NCBI GenBank assembly: GCA_001466705.2
Contig: LATX02000006.1
Coordinates: 1-64,000, forward strand
From: Moniliophthora roreri
Lineage: Eukaryota; Basidiomycota; Agaricomycetes; Agaricales; Marasmiaceae
Direction of reading: 5' to 3'
DNA: 64,000 nt
The position numbers were made by a program, and so were the translations under genes. Position 1 is the first letter of the stretch; each line of letters starts with the position of its first letter. The notes beneath the pieces were generated by a model. It was not told the DNA's origin, searched no databases, and was given only the letters and a program-made list of their open reading frames with translations. This document shows positions 36,340 to 47,059 of the stretch, piece after piece.

Positions 36340-36459
36340 AAGAGAGCTTCACAAAGGCAGTTGAAATATAGAATGTTGGAATCCTCAGCTTTGGTTTTCT
36401 CTATATCTATGGATGCACATACACACACAGATACATACATACATACTAGCAGCATATTG

Positions 36460-36747
36460 AGTACTACTGCTTAAATACAAGAGAGATAGATATAATAGGA
36501 AGTGGAAATAATATGTTCATAAGGAGGAATAATAAATGGTAACTATGTACTCATATGGTGAAATGAGTACTGATCTGTATATGGCTGTTGAGAGTCCATA
36601 TATGAGTGTGGACTCTCAACAGCCATATACAGATTAGTATTCATTTCACCATATGAGTACATAGTTACCATTTATTATTCCTCCTTATGAACATATTATT
36701 TCCACTTCCTATTATATCTATCTCTCTTGTATTTAAGCAGTAGTACT
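36460..36747. repeat. Long near-perfect hairpin
   Basis: Two 139-bp arms (36,460-36,598 and 36,609-36,747) are reverse complements of each other with only about two differences, separated by a 10-base loop. The outer tips are AGTACTACTGC / GCAGTAGTACT. No coding frame. Transcription in either direction would give a long double-stranded RNA. Confidence 0.95.
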
Positions 36748-37785
36748 ACTCTGCAATCTATAGTTATTCTGCTCTCTCTTTTGACCTCTGGCACTCCAGC
36801 ATTAGTTGCTAGCTATAAGTCATCTGTTGACTTCATCCAAGTATTAGTTGCTTGTTTGTCCACTGTGTTATAAAGAATTGCTGCTAAAAGGTTATAGGCT
36901 CTGGCCTGTAATTCTTTATGTCAAGTAGTCATCAATCATAGTCAAGAGCTATACCAACTCATCTGCTGGTCCAGACACAAACTCTGCCAGCATCATTTTG
37001 CACCACAGATCTCTGATCTTGAAGGAGAACCACAAGATACTAATAATAACTGTGCAACATCCCACCTGTAGTGGTGGGTTTTTGACAAAAAAACTTCAAC
37101 AGATGTTCAAAACCATTTTGCAAAAAACTCTGACAAATAGCCTGACAAATATTTAGCTATAAATAGGCCCTAGGAGCATGCCAGCACACTTCTATAAAAT
37201 TTCCATACTGGGAAGTAAATTCCCACAGCCTCTGGAAGGTTTTCTGGTGCACTGGGCCATATTGGGGCATAATGGGAGGACTAAGAAATTGCATTTTGGA
37301 GCTAATAGGCTTGCTTATACTATAGAATGATGCTCCTGCAATATGGGGGCACAGGGATGCCAAAAAGGGGGTATATTAAGGTGATACATGCAGGATAAGG
37401 TATTGGTCCTTGGGCTACGGGACAGATATTGACATGGGGTAACTTCCAGCATGTAGATGTGATTAATTGAATGCCTGGGACACTAAATAGTAATAGATTC
37501 CATTAGGTATTGGGGTATATATGAGCAAAATGCCAAAAAAAAACCTGAAATTTGGGGGATGGGTAGTACTGTATGGGATCTATTGATGTTGGACCTTATC
37601 CCTCATAGCTGGGACACTCTCTATATGTCTGAATGTTGGAGACAGCAGCCCAGGGGCCTAGTATTTTTTCCAGAATTACTGCAGCCAGATTTGCTTCTTT
37701 TGGATTTTTGTAGTACTTCAGGACAGGGAATGATTTGGATGGGCTGAAGCATGGTCAGAACTCCTTTAATAGTGTACTGATGAGA

Positions 37786-38568
37786 AATATATACTTACCC
37801 AAGTAGTCCCATCACTCTAATATCTTTTTTACAGGGTATAAATGTTATATCAATAATCCAGCCAATAATTATGGAATAGCTCCTCAGGGAGTAGTTCCTG
37901 TACCAAGGCAACTTTAAATTTGAGTTCAGTGACCAAAAAAAGGGTAGGGGCAGCTTTTGGGTATTTTATTAGCATCAGGTTGATGGATGTCCAGAAACCC
38001 TCAAAAAACTACTAATACTTAAATATCTCTACAGGGAGTGATCTGGGATCATGAGACTACCAGAATTGAATTCAGAGCATCAAATAACATAGGAATTGAG
38101 TCCTGGGCCATGAGTATTCATGCAGTATAGCTTGGTATATGAGTATGTCAAGTTTATTGTACATGGTAGTATTGGGTTCATACAGTACTTGAGCATTTAA
38201 CAAAGAGTGTGCTTTTTTCACTCAAAATCTTATAGATCCTGATGATCCTAGGGTGTATTCCTATGTAGCTCAACCCTCTGAATCTGATTCTGATGATCCC
38301 ATGATTCCCAGATCACTCCCTGTAGAGATATCCAAGTATAAGTGGTTTTTTGAGGGTTTCTGGACATCCATCAACCTGATGCTAATAAAATACCTAAAAG
38401 CTGCCCTCTACCTTTTTTGGGTCACTGAACCCAAATTTAGAGTCACTTTGGTACAGGAACTATTCCCTGAGAAGCTATTCTATGATTATTGGCCAGATTA
38501 TTGGTATAACATTTGTACCCTGTAAAAAAGATATTAGAGTGATGGGACTACTTGGGTAAGTATATATT
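37786..38568. repeat. Large inverted repeat with about 250-bp spacer
   Basis: The left arm begins AATATATACTTACCCAAGTA near 37,786 and runs to about 38,055. The right arm (about 38,305-38,568) is its reverse complement, ending TACTTGGGTAAGTATATATT. Matching landmarks include TCACTCTAATATC/GATATTAGAGTGA, CATCAGGTTGATGGATGTCC and its complement, and CTCTACAGGGAGTGATCTGG and its complement. The arms are diverged by roughly ten percent. The right arm also reads as an open frame (38,253-38,525) of unknown nature. Confidence 0.85.
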
Positions 38569-39430
38569 GGACTTCTTTAGCTTCTCCAATCCACTGAATC
38601 TAATGTACTGATTATGCAGTACTATATGGTACAATTTGTCTGTTGATCTATTGTCTACATCTGCTGAGTCAGGGAATTCCTTAAATAAGAGCTTTCTAAA
38701 GTTTTCCCAGGAGTTGCCTTTGGCTTCACTACTCCCTTGTAACTCAGTACACAATTTATAGAACATTTTCTGCATCACTGAATATGTTTTTGAGGCACCC
38801 TCAGTCAACCCAGCCATTCTAAACTGGATTTCAAGATCATCAAGCCATGCTTGTAAGGTATCTGGTTCATCTTCATCAAATGCTTTTACTGTATTCAGAA
38901 TTTTTCTGACATTTGTCTCTGCTAGCTCATCTAACTGATCTTGGGGTAAGTCATTCTATTGGAGATGTTGTGCAGTATTGGCTGAAGGCATTTCATTTGT
39001 ATTCAGTATTGGTTCAGGCTCTTCTTCATCTCTAAATATTTGAAGTAGTGTAAACTCTTCTGCTAAGACTTCTACTCTGGATAATTGAGTGTTTCAGTCT
39101 GTAATTAATATAGCAAAGGTAGTGATGTTTCTACCAGGCATAGAGGGTGTATTACTTCTTTATGGTGTTGCTGATGAAGAAGGGTTTTGAGAATCTACAT
39201 GAACAAGTCCACTTCTATTGGATTCAACTGGATCTATTAATGATACAGCTCCTGTAGCAGTTGCTGATCTAGTTGCTCTAACTGGAGCTGTTGGATTTGA
39301 TTTCACAGCCTTTTTCTTTGATTCTCTTTTCTTTTTGGAATTCAATGATTTCCCTGCTACTGGAGTAGGTGGAAATGCACCAGGAATCTGTGGTTTGGGT
39401 TCAGACACTTTGCAGGATCTGTTTCTCTAA
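38548..39430 (-). pseudogene. LTR-retrotransposon gag-like gene, CpG-decayed
   Basis: On the minus strand, from MSEPKPQIPGAFPP at 39,408, the text passes a basic stretch (SKKKRESKKKAVKS), an acidic linker (RDEEEPEPILNTNEMP), then DEDEPDTLQAWLDDLEIQF, MAGLTEGASKTYSVMQKMFY and SWENFRKLLFKEFPDSADV. This is the helical capsid layout of a Ty3-type gag (LQAWLxxLExxF...). Two or more stops interrupt it (for example after SSSATP). No protease, reverse transcriptase or integrase follows; the inverted repeat at 37.8-38.6 kb adjoins it. Confidence 0.6.
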
Positions 39431-40467
39431 TTGTTTGCTAATTATAAAACAACTAGCAGATAAGACAGAGTATTATTGATGACTACTGTCCTTTTTATAA
39501 CAAATTCAAGTTTAAACTCACCAAAATTATCTGGATGTGTTTTCTAAGAAGCAAATACTTCTCAAAAAGATTGTTTCTCAATAGCTTAGAGCTTAAATTA
39601 ATATTCTAGATCCACCCCTTGCAGTGGGCTCCAGATAATTTGTCTAAGATAAGACTAGAGGAAAACTACCAAAAGATAACCTCCAAAAGTCCAACTCATC
39701 TGCATGTTGGATTCTGATGACAATCATTCTCTGATCATTCCTTTCCAGGTCATTTCTCTGTTTGATGTCTTCTCTAAGTACCTCCATACTGTTGACTGCA
39801 TGTTGCACTTTGCAGATGTTATAGAAAAGTGAATAAAATGAAAAATCCCATTGATAGTACTTTGAGAAAGCTCAGTTAACTAGCCCATGTGTTTGTATGG
39901 TCATAGTTAGGTTTCCTACAGGTTTTGGGAGTGATCCACTCTGGATCTGATATATGGATAAGTCAGAAAGTACACATTAGACACCTCTGTATAGTGTATT
40001 ATATAGCCTCTTTATACTTTCCAATATACTGTAGCTTCTCTAAGGCAATGACTAGCAGACTAGGCTCACTCTAGTTCTGATTACCCATTATCTCATGTTA
40101 TATTAAAGTGTTTTGAATCAAAAATAGTGTAAATTGAATAGAATTGGATCTTTTCTAGGTTTGCCATATTACCAAGTAGCTTTGCACCTTGGTACTTGTA
40201 TTTGCACAAATGAAGAGACTATTTACCAATGCTTTATGTGCTAGTTGTCTTAATTTCAAGTACCAACATCTGTTGTTGCTTTTCTTTGGCTTACTATAGC
40301 CTGCAGGCACAATCACCCATGATTTACAAACTGTAAAAAGAAAATATGTTTCACACAAAGGAATGAATAGAAGACTGATAGCTGCCACAGAAAGAGTACA
40401 AACAAAATGAATTGATGAAGCATGTCAACATCTGCCTCCTGTTCTTGTATAAAAAAGGCACTACAGT

Positions 40468-40565
40468 AGCCCACCACAAGGGGCAAACTCACAGCCTTCA
40501 GATTACCAAGCTATGAGGCAGAGCCTGAATAAGAGTCTGACACTATCCAATTGAGCTAGGCAGGC
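40468..40565 (-). pseudogene. tRNA-Lys(CTT)-like gene with intron, decayed
   Basis: Reading from 40,565 on the minus strand: GCCTGCCTAGCTCAATTGG (acceptor stem and D arm, A box), CAGACTCTTA (anticodon arm with CTT), an intron of about 22 nt, ATCTGA closing the anticodon stem, and 3' GGTGGGC pairing with the 5' GCCTGCC through seven pairs including wobbles. The layout matches eukaryotic tRNA-Lys(CTT). The T loop reads TTTGCCC instead of the usual TTCGANC, so the B box is ruined by CpG decay and other changes. Not expected to be functional. Confidence 0.7.
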
Positions 40566-41867
40566 AGCCAATCACAGATTCTATTGTGCAGATGTCAACA
40601 CTATAAGTATTCCATTCAGTTTTAGAGTTGCTGTATTTCTTTCCCAACAAGCCTAACTCCCATCAAGAGGGACAAGCCCAGGCAGATTCCAAGGAAATTT
40701 AGAAGCATGGGTGACTTGAGATGGAGAGGTGACTTTAGCAGAGGGAAGGCCATCATGTACATCCTAGCATAGCAACTATGCTTATGCAGTAGTAGCTAGA
40801 GTCAGAGAGGCATCTGTAATTATATAAATGTATATTAAGCAGCAAGACAATGAGACTGTCAAGTCCCTCTTTTCACAGTTGACTCCAAGTGTTGTGACTA
40901 TGCAAGGATACCATGGAAGCTAGAATCAATTGTAATATAAAATTTAAAGTGGATAGTTAACTGACTTCTAGAACCTAGCTCCTGTATAAATAGGAAAAAA
41001 TGAGAGAAGCCAGTCATATTGTGACATCTCACATTTTATGTCCCAGAATTTGCCAAACACCCTTTTACCACAGCAACAACATTCTCAAGACACCAACAAT
41101 CATTAAGACATGAGTCATTTGTAATATATCCTCACACTTGACTTGAAAATAGCTAGGCTTCAAGCCTCAGTATCCCTACTTGCTCTCACAGAGACAATAT
41201 TTGGGAGAATATCATTAGTTTCTGCCAGTTTCAAAAATGCTCCAAGGGATTGCAACTAGGGCTCTATCAGAGCTTACAACTGCAAATATTAAAGATGTTT
41301 TTTGACACTATCTGTGAGTGATCATGCAGCCAGCTCTGTACAGTGGCTCAGGATTGATCCATCTCTCAACTGGTATAACAAATTTTAACCTCCATTCTTC
41401 TGAGACAAATCTTATCACAAGCTGACAGATCAAAGTTATTTGTTTGTTTGTTTACTCACCACTCTCATGTTGTCCTTTGTTACTCATAAGAGAGATACAA
41501 CTATAGCTCAGATTGTCAATCAAATGGTGTGGTTCTGTATGGTGCAGGCATTGGAGATAGAATGTAAGGGAAAGCAGAAGGTGACAATGAGATTGATAAT
41601 AATAATGCATTTGTTTTGGACTACAGAATGGTGAAGTGGCATAGGATGTGAGTTCAGGAGATCAGCTAGAGTTGAATTGTACAGTAATGATGACAATGGG
41701 AGCACTCTTAATAGACTCTTCTTGCTTTCATGCAACTTTCAAGTATTTTGGACATGAAGACTATAATTTAAAACACTACTCCAAGCTACAATAACTTGAT
41801 AGGCTTTACAATAGAAGGTATGTAGATGGAAATGAACAAGTGGTGTTGAGAGCTGGTTCCTGGATTA

Positions 41868-44800
41868 GTGCCACCCAAGCAAGCACCTACCCCATGTGAG
41901 ACCAAATAAATCAATTCTTATAGATCTGCTCTTGTTCCACTACCATTATCATTCTGAATGACAGGTGTGATTGTCATACAATTCATGTTTATCATTTTTA
42001 ATCCTTGCAGATGCAGCACAGAAGACAGTCCCACCACCATTTGGGTCTCTACCTATCCATCACCTGCCACTGGAAATTTTGACTGAAATATTTCTTAATG
42101 TGGATTGTACCAGTAATTATAATATTGTGTATCAGAGCTGTTTCTACCACAAAAGCTCTGAACATTGCTCTAAATCAACAGGATTACATTTAGGAAGTGT
42201 TTGTGTCTATTGGAGAGATGTCATACTTAGCAGTTCTGATCTCTGGGCATTCCTGCTCATTGGGATTAGGCCTCCTACAGACCCCAAACACATTTTGGAG
42301 TTTCTTAGGTTGCATATTGAGTGCTCACACTCTGCAGCACTTTCAGTCATTCTCATTCTTGTCTTTGACTTTCTTGAAGACAAGCACCACAATATCATTC
42401 AGGCCTTAACTGCACCCTCTCATGCCACACCTCCATCACTGGATGACAGCCTCCCCATTCCACATGGCCTCCTCAAGTTTATTGTGGATCAAATGAAGAG
42501 AATCTGTCATTTCTCACTTTATCTTAATGCTGAAGATGCCAAACATTTTACTTTACCTCTTTTCTTCTACTTTTGGAACTGTTTCCCCATTCTTGAGGAT
42601 ATCACAGCCAATCTTCCACTTGGAGATGATCCTCAAAGTGTTCTGGACCTCTTTGCACTGTCTTCCCACATTGTCAGCTTTGGAATCAGTAATTCTATCC
42701 TCAGCTCTCCTTAGTAAAGAGGCAGAAACTCTGTCTTCTATGAAGAACTGCTAAATACTATTCTCACTCTAAAATGCACTCCAGTGGGACTTAGCAACTA
42801 AAAACAGCTTACTAAACAAACACACACACACACAGAGACACACAAAACATACACTAAGACCCACAATAGAGGCTTCTAAGAGTAATAAAGCACTATATCA
42901 GTCCACTGGGAGACTGAGTCTATCTCAAGTTCAATTTGAGGTGAAAAGGGAACAGAACCCTTTAGATTTCAACTGTCTAGCTCAAGTTGGTGTAGAGTTA
43001 TAGAGCCTAGAGACTCTAGTAGATGACAACTCAAGTTTTGCACTCAAGAGTCACAAAGTAGAGAAATGTAATGAGTAGTTTATTGTTTAGTTATAAAGGA
43101 TTGTATACAGTGAGGCAAGATATATATAAATAGAGCTATAATGTGCAAGTACAAGTCAATGCTTGAGCCTGCATCTACAGGTACAGTTCTTCATATACAG
43201 TATAATAATTGGAGATAACAAAAATAAAAGATAAACAAGTGTAATCTAGTTTGAGGTATAATTTGTATGTGTTCATGCATAAAAATCCAATTCTGCATAG
43301 CAATTAACTATGCTGGGTATATTTGATGATCAAAAGGCCAATTTTTTATATTTTGGACCCTACACAGAGTGTTTATGAGTCAAACAGTCCTTCTGCATAG
43401 CCACTGGTTCTGGACTGGTCTCATATGCAGACATGTTTCCCTTTCTGCTAGTTTCCTTCTGCATAGCCAACCTTTACCATCAGATTGGTGGATATCATGG
43501 TCTAGCCATCCTTCATATTTAATCCCATTCTGCCCTATACACAGCATTCAAGATCATTATTGCTTCTCTGTGTATTCAATACCCATCAATAGTTACATGG
43601 ACACCTGGGTAGCCTGTTGTATCCTCCTGAGTGCCTTCAAAGCTCTGCATAGGACTAGGTTCCAACTGTGTACTATAGTTTTGATAGAATAGTAAAAAGT
43701 TAAGTCTATTGACATATTATTATGCAATGTAATTGCAAAATGAACAGTCTAGTGCACTTAGACTGTGGATCCCACTGATATCTATTCCTTTGTATTCAGA
43801 ATTAGTGGTTTCTAGCCCATTTTATTGACCAAGGACCCTCACAGTAATAGTATAGTCTACTAAGCTCATTTAAGTTGTGTTACAGTATTAATTATTAGAC
43901 TTGGTGCTTGAAACTTAGACACCATATTAGAGCTCTCTGGTTGTTGAGTCAGGAGGAGATCACATGTACTGTGGGCTCTTTTTCCAGTACTTGATGCAAA
44001 AAGTGCACAATTTCATATCTAGGCTAAAATTAGGCACATTATCAGCAATATGCCTTTCCCAGACCTTCATACAGCTCATGTAGTTCTTGGTTGTGAAGCA
44101 CCAGGACTACTTCCATCCATAATGGAACTGTCCCTTCAACACCTTGAATTTCTTAGCATTGAGGTCAGAGGGCTTGACAGTGTTGACAACTTGTCAGTGA
44201 TTATTAATACTTTAACTCTCCTGGCATTGTCATTATTATCCATTGGAATGCCAGGAACACAAAAGATCAAATATGATGCACAGGCCATGGAAGGCATAAC
44301 ACAGTCCACCACATTATTCCTGAGTCTCATTGCATGCTCAAAAAGCAGACACACCTTGAGCATAAAGAGACTCCAGCTGAATTGCTTCCCTTTTCAGTGT
44401 GATGAACTCATTGCATTGATGGAGAAGCTACCAAACCTGCTGGAGTTGTCAATATCAGAGTCAGATTGGGCAGAGACAGACCCACAGAATGGAAGGAATT
44501 GAATGCTCACTTGTGATGTCTTGGAGGAGTTGGCTAGTGGTTGCATTCTTTCAAGCTTGAAAAACCTTCAGATGGTGGTGAACAATGATTGGGTTGGGAG
44601 TGATGCTTCTGAGCAGATGATTGAAGCATGGCCTCAACTTGAATTGGCTTACTTGCAGATTGCAGCATGGACAGTACCCTACTTGAATCTTCCTTATTTG
44701 CAACAACTTCAACAAGACTGACCCAGGACAGGTGTTGTGCATTGTTCAGGAGCATGCTTCAAGTGAGCAGATTGAGCTGTTAGGATATGGCAAGGTGTGT

Positions 44801-44989
44801 GTCCGACTTATCCTGCTGTGCTCTTATTGAAGGTTGATACAGGGATTCTTGGTTATTAGAGAAGTCTAGGCCAAATTCAACATGTCTGGTTATGAACAAT
44901 TCACTGTACAAGTACTTTACTCATGTCTATCCTTGCATAGCCCTTAGCAATAATCATCAGTACCCCAAGTCACTGTATTACACTTATTG
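41868..44989 (+). pseudogene. CpG-decayed second copy of the F-box gene
   Basis: Aligns with 7,755-9,660 over its whole length: the same short first exon and intron (ATGACAG|GTGTGATT...CTTGCAG at 41,953-42,005), F-box IHHLPLEILTEIFLNVD, and matching downstream blocks such as NLLELSISESDW and LKNLQMVVNNDWVGSDA. It is broken by about 1.3 kb of foreign sequence (about 42,715-44,047) that replaces roughly 100 bases, by TGA at 44,500-44,502 and by a stop at 44,719-44,721. Nearly all CG of the other copy are TG or CA here. The frame is otherwise remarkably preserved. Confidence 0.9.
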
Positions 44990-45415
44990 AGTTCCCTATT
45001 ATCCCAACTCACTCAATATGTTCACACAGAATAGCATGGTACCTAGATATCCCAAAGGACACTGACATAAGAAGCAGATGTGCAATCTGAGTCTACAGTT
45101 TTAGGAACCAAATAATCACAATCCTCAATCAAATCATGTCCACCAGCATGCAAAAAAGGTCATGTTCGAACAGTCTCAGCCCCAAATCTCAGGCATTCAA
45201 TACAATCATGATTTGTTATTTGACTCAGCAGTGTCTGCTCAAATTCATCTCTTCTACAAACATCATATGATCTTAGTTCATCCTTTAGCAGTCATTCATT
45301 ATACAGAAAAAGAGAACAATTTATGGTCACAGAGTACTTCAGAATGTATTTGCCAATATCTAGGTGTAGTGTTTCAGTCATGAAGATGAAGACATTTAGT
45401 AGACCCACCCTTCAC

Positions 45416-45755
45416 TCAAGAGTTACTCTGTTCCCCAGCCTGCTTTGCAGCTTTCATCAGTTCAGGATAGAGACAGATCTTATTAGGATCAAAAGGTTCT
45501 TCCTTTGCCTCAGAGTCCTGCCTAGCTGGAGAAGCTGGAATCTGTTTCCCAGCCTGCTTTGCAGCTTCTATCATGTCAGGATAGAGACAGATCTTATTAG
45601 GATCAAAAGGTTCTTTCTTTGCCTCAGAGTCCTGCCCAGCTGGAGAAGCTGGAATCTGTTTCCCAGCCCGCTTTGCAGCTTCTATCATGTCAGGATAGAG
45701 ACAGATCTTATTAGGATCAAGAGGTTCTTCCTTCGCTTTCCTGGCTGGAGTAGGT
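45416..45755 (-). repeat. 117-bp tandem repeats coding for a 39-residue unit
   Basis: About two and a half to three units. Each encodes DPNKICLYP, then a helix (DMIEAAKQAGKQ), then IPASPA-QDSEAKEEPF. The units are nearly identical at the DNA level, suggesting recent expansion. They form the C-terminus of the metallopeptidase. Confidence 0.9.
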
Positions 45756-46977
45756 TGACTTGCATTATTTGCTGGACTTGGTTCAACTATAGTTTCATCT
45801 AGAGGGAATGTCAGCAGAGTAGTAAGAGTTTGTTGTATATGTTCTTACTTGAGTTTTCTCCTGCGAAATCGGCGGGGTTGACAGTGGCAAGGAACGGTTT
45901 ATTGACTGCGGTATAAAAAAGTCAACCTGAGTTATTGGACTTGATTGAGTCATTGGAGTGTAAATTACCTTTAGTCAAGTTCTGCACTGTATTATTGTAG
46001 TTGGCAAACTCCTCACGAGCTTTCATGTATTGTCCTTTGTCAACATAGCCAAGGATAGTGCTTGCTGCCTGTCCGGAAACACCAGCAATCTCCAAAGCCT
46101 CGGCTACTGATATCCCAACGGGAACAGGCACTTTGCGTGGATAGTTGAGTGTGATGAACGCCTTATCCATATCTGATAGAACAGTGTTGACTGGGATGTC
46201 TATGCCTTCTTCATTGAGTTGACTGGGCATAAAGTACCTAAGTACCATCTGGTAATGAGAATGTGTAGCAAAGGCAGGGTAAAAAAAGGTACTTGCATCA
46301 TAATCGAGTGCAAGTCAAGGCGGCTAAAGTTCGAGACCGTTGACTTGTTGTACGGGTCAATGACTTGAGTCTTCACGAGCCTATCATCATAGTTGAGCAA
46401 CGGCCTATAGTATTGGTAGACAGCAAGCTCATTCAAGTGAATGTACCCTCCCCTAGCAGGGCTCTGGTACTCGTGCTTCATACCCAGAATGTGTCCGAAC
46501 TCGTGAAGAATCGTGCCTTTATCTTCTGCAGACGGCTCACTGGAATCACCAAGCCACCCCAAGCTCATTGTCGGTTCGTCTTTGTTGGTAGTGAGTCTGG
46601 CGTCAGTACCGAAAGCGCTCCATGATCCCGGCCCCTTGAAGCTGATTCTAATATCAGCGGCATCCTTGTCCTGGGTCTGGTCAAAGATGACATTGGCGAA
46701 TGTCGACCAGATCGCGATAGTGTCCTTAACAGCTTTCCGCCTGTTATCAGAACCATCCATGAAATAGTACTTCAAATACAATTCTTTGCCCTATAAAAAT
46801 AATCAGATGCTGCTCGGTCAGTAAGAAAAACAGCCATACATCTGCGAGAGGCCATTGTTTTGGGGACACGGCGACGTGGACTATGATACCCGGTGGGGGT
46901 GGAGGGGCGTCGAGTGTAACGGGTGCGGGGCTGCAGGCTTTGCCGGATTGGTCGGATTTGTTGGATTGGTCGGACAT
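45416..46977 (-). CDS. Astacin-type zinc metallopeptidase with C-terminal repeats
   Basis: Model: complement of 45416-45798, 45849-45905, 45969-46248, 46293-46790 and 46840-46977, 451 residues, all joins in phase. Start MSDQSNKSDQ at 46,977. Residues around 142-152 read HEFGHILGMKHE, the HExxHxxGxxHE zinc site of astacin/M12A enzymes: three His bind zinc and the Glu is catalytic. Upstream is the expected edge-strand text DIRISFKGPGSWSAFGTDA; downstream SIMM may be the Met-turn. A helical linker (ISVAEALEIAGVSGQAAST) leads to a tail of 39-residue tandem repeats. No signal peptide is evident, which is odd for a peptidase of this type; the Pro-rich N-terminus (APPPPPG) has no hydrophobic core. 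The last exon lies inside the CpG-poor block. Confidence 0.85.
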
Positions 46978-47059
46978 GATGTAGTTTCTTGAGTTAGAGC
47001 GGTAGTGACTTGGATGAGTTGATGGGAGGAAATCCCCAAAGGAGGAGTTTTATACGTTG

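Larger units (their letters stand above)
34850..45660. repeat. CpG-depleted block (deamination footprint)
   Basis: Over about 10.8 kb I find only about six to eight CG dinucleotides by eye (for example near 35,428, 35,556, 36,093, 36,218, 37,415 and 45,166), whereas CG is common on both sides. TG and CA are correspondingly frequent. A direct comparison is possible for 41,868-44,989 against 7,755-9,660: CG in the latter is TG or CA in the former at nearly every site. This is the pattern left by cytosine methylation with deamination, or by a RIP-like process acting on CpG, as known for repeats in basidiomycetes. The right border is sharp and falls in the last exon of the metallopeptidase gene. 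Confidence 0.9.

Noticed and set aside
36421..36450. CRISPR-like or satellite array in ACACAC/ATACAT repeats
   Set aside because: Plain simple-sequence DNA; no spacer/repeat structure anywhere in the window, and the genome is eukaryotic.
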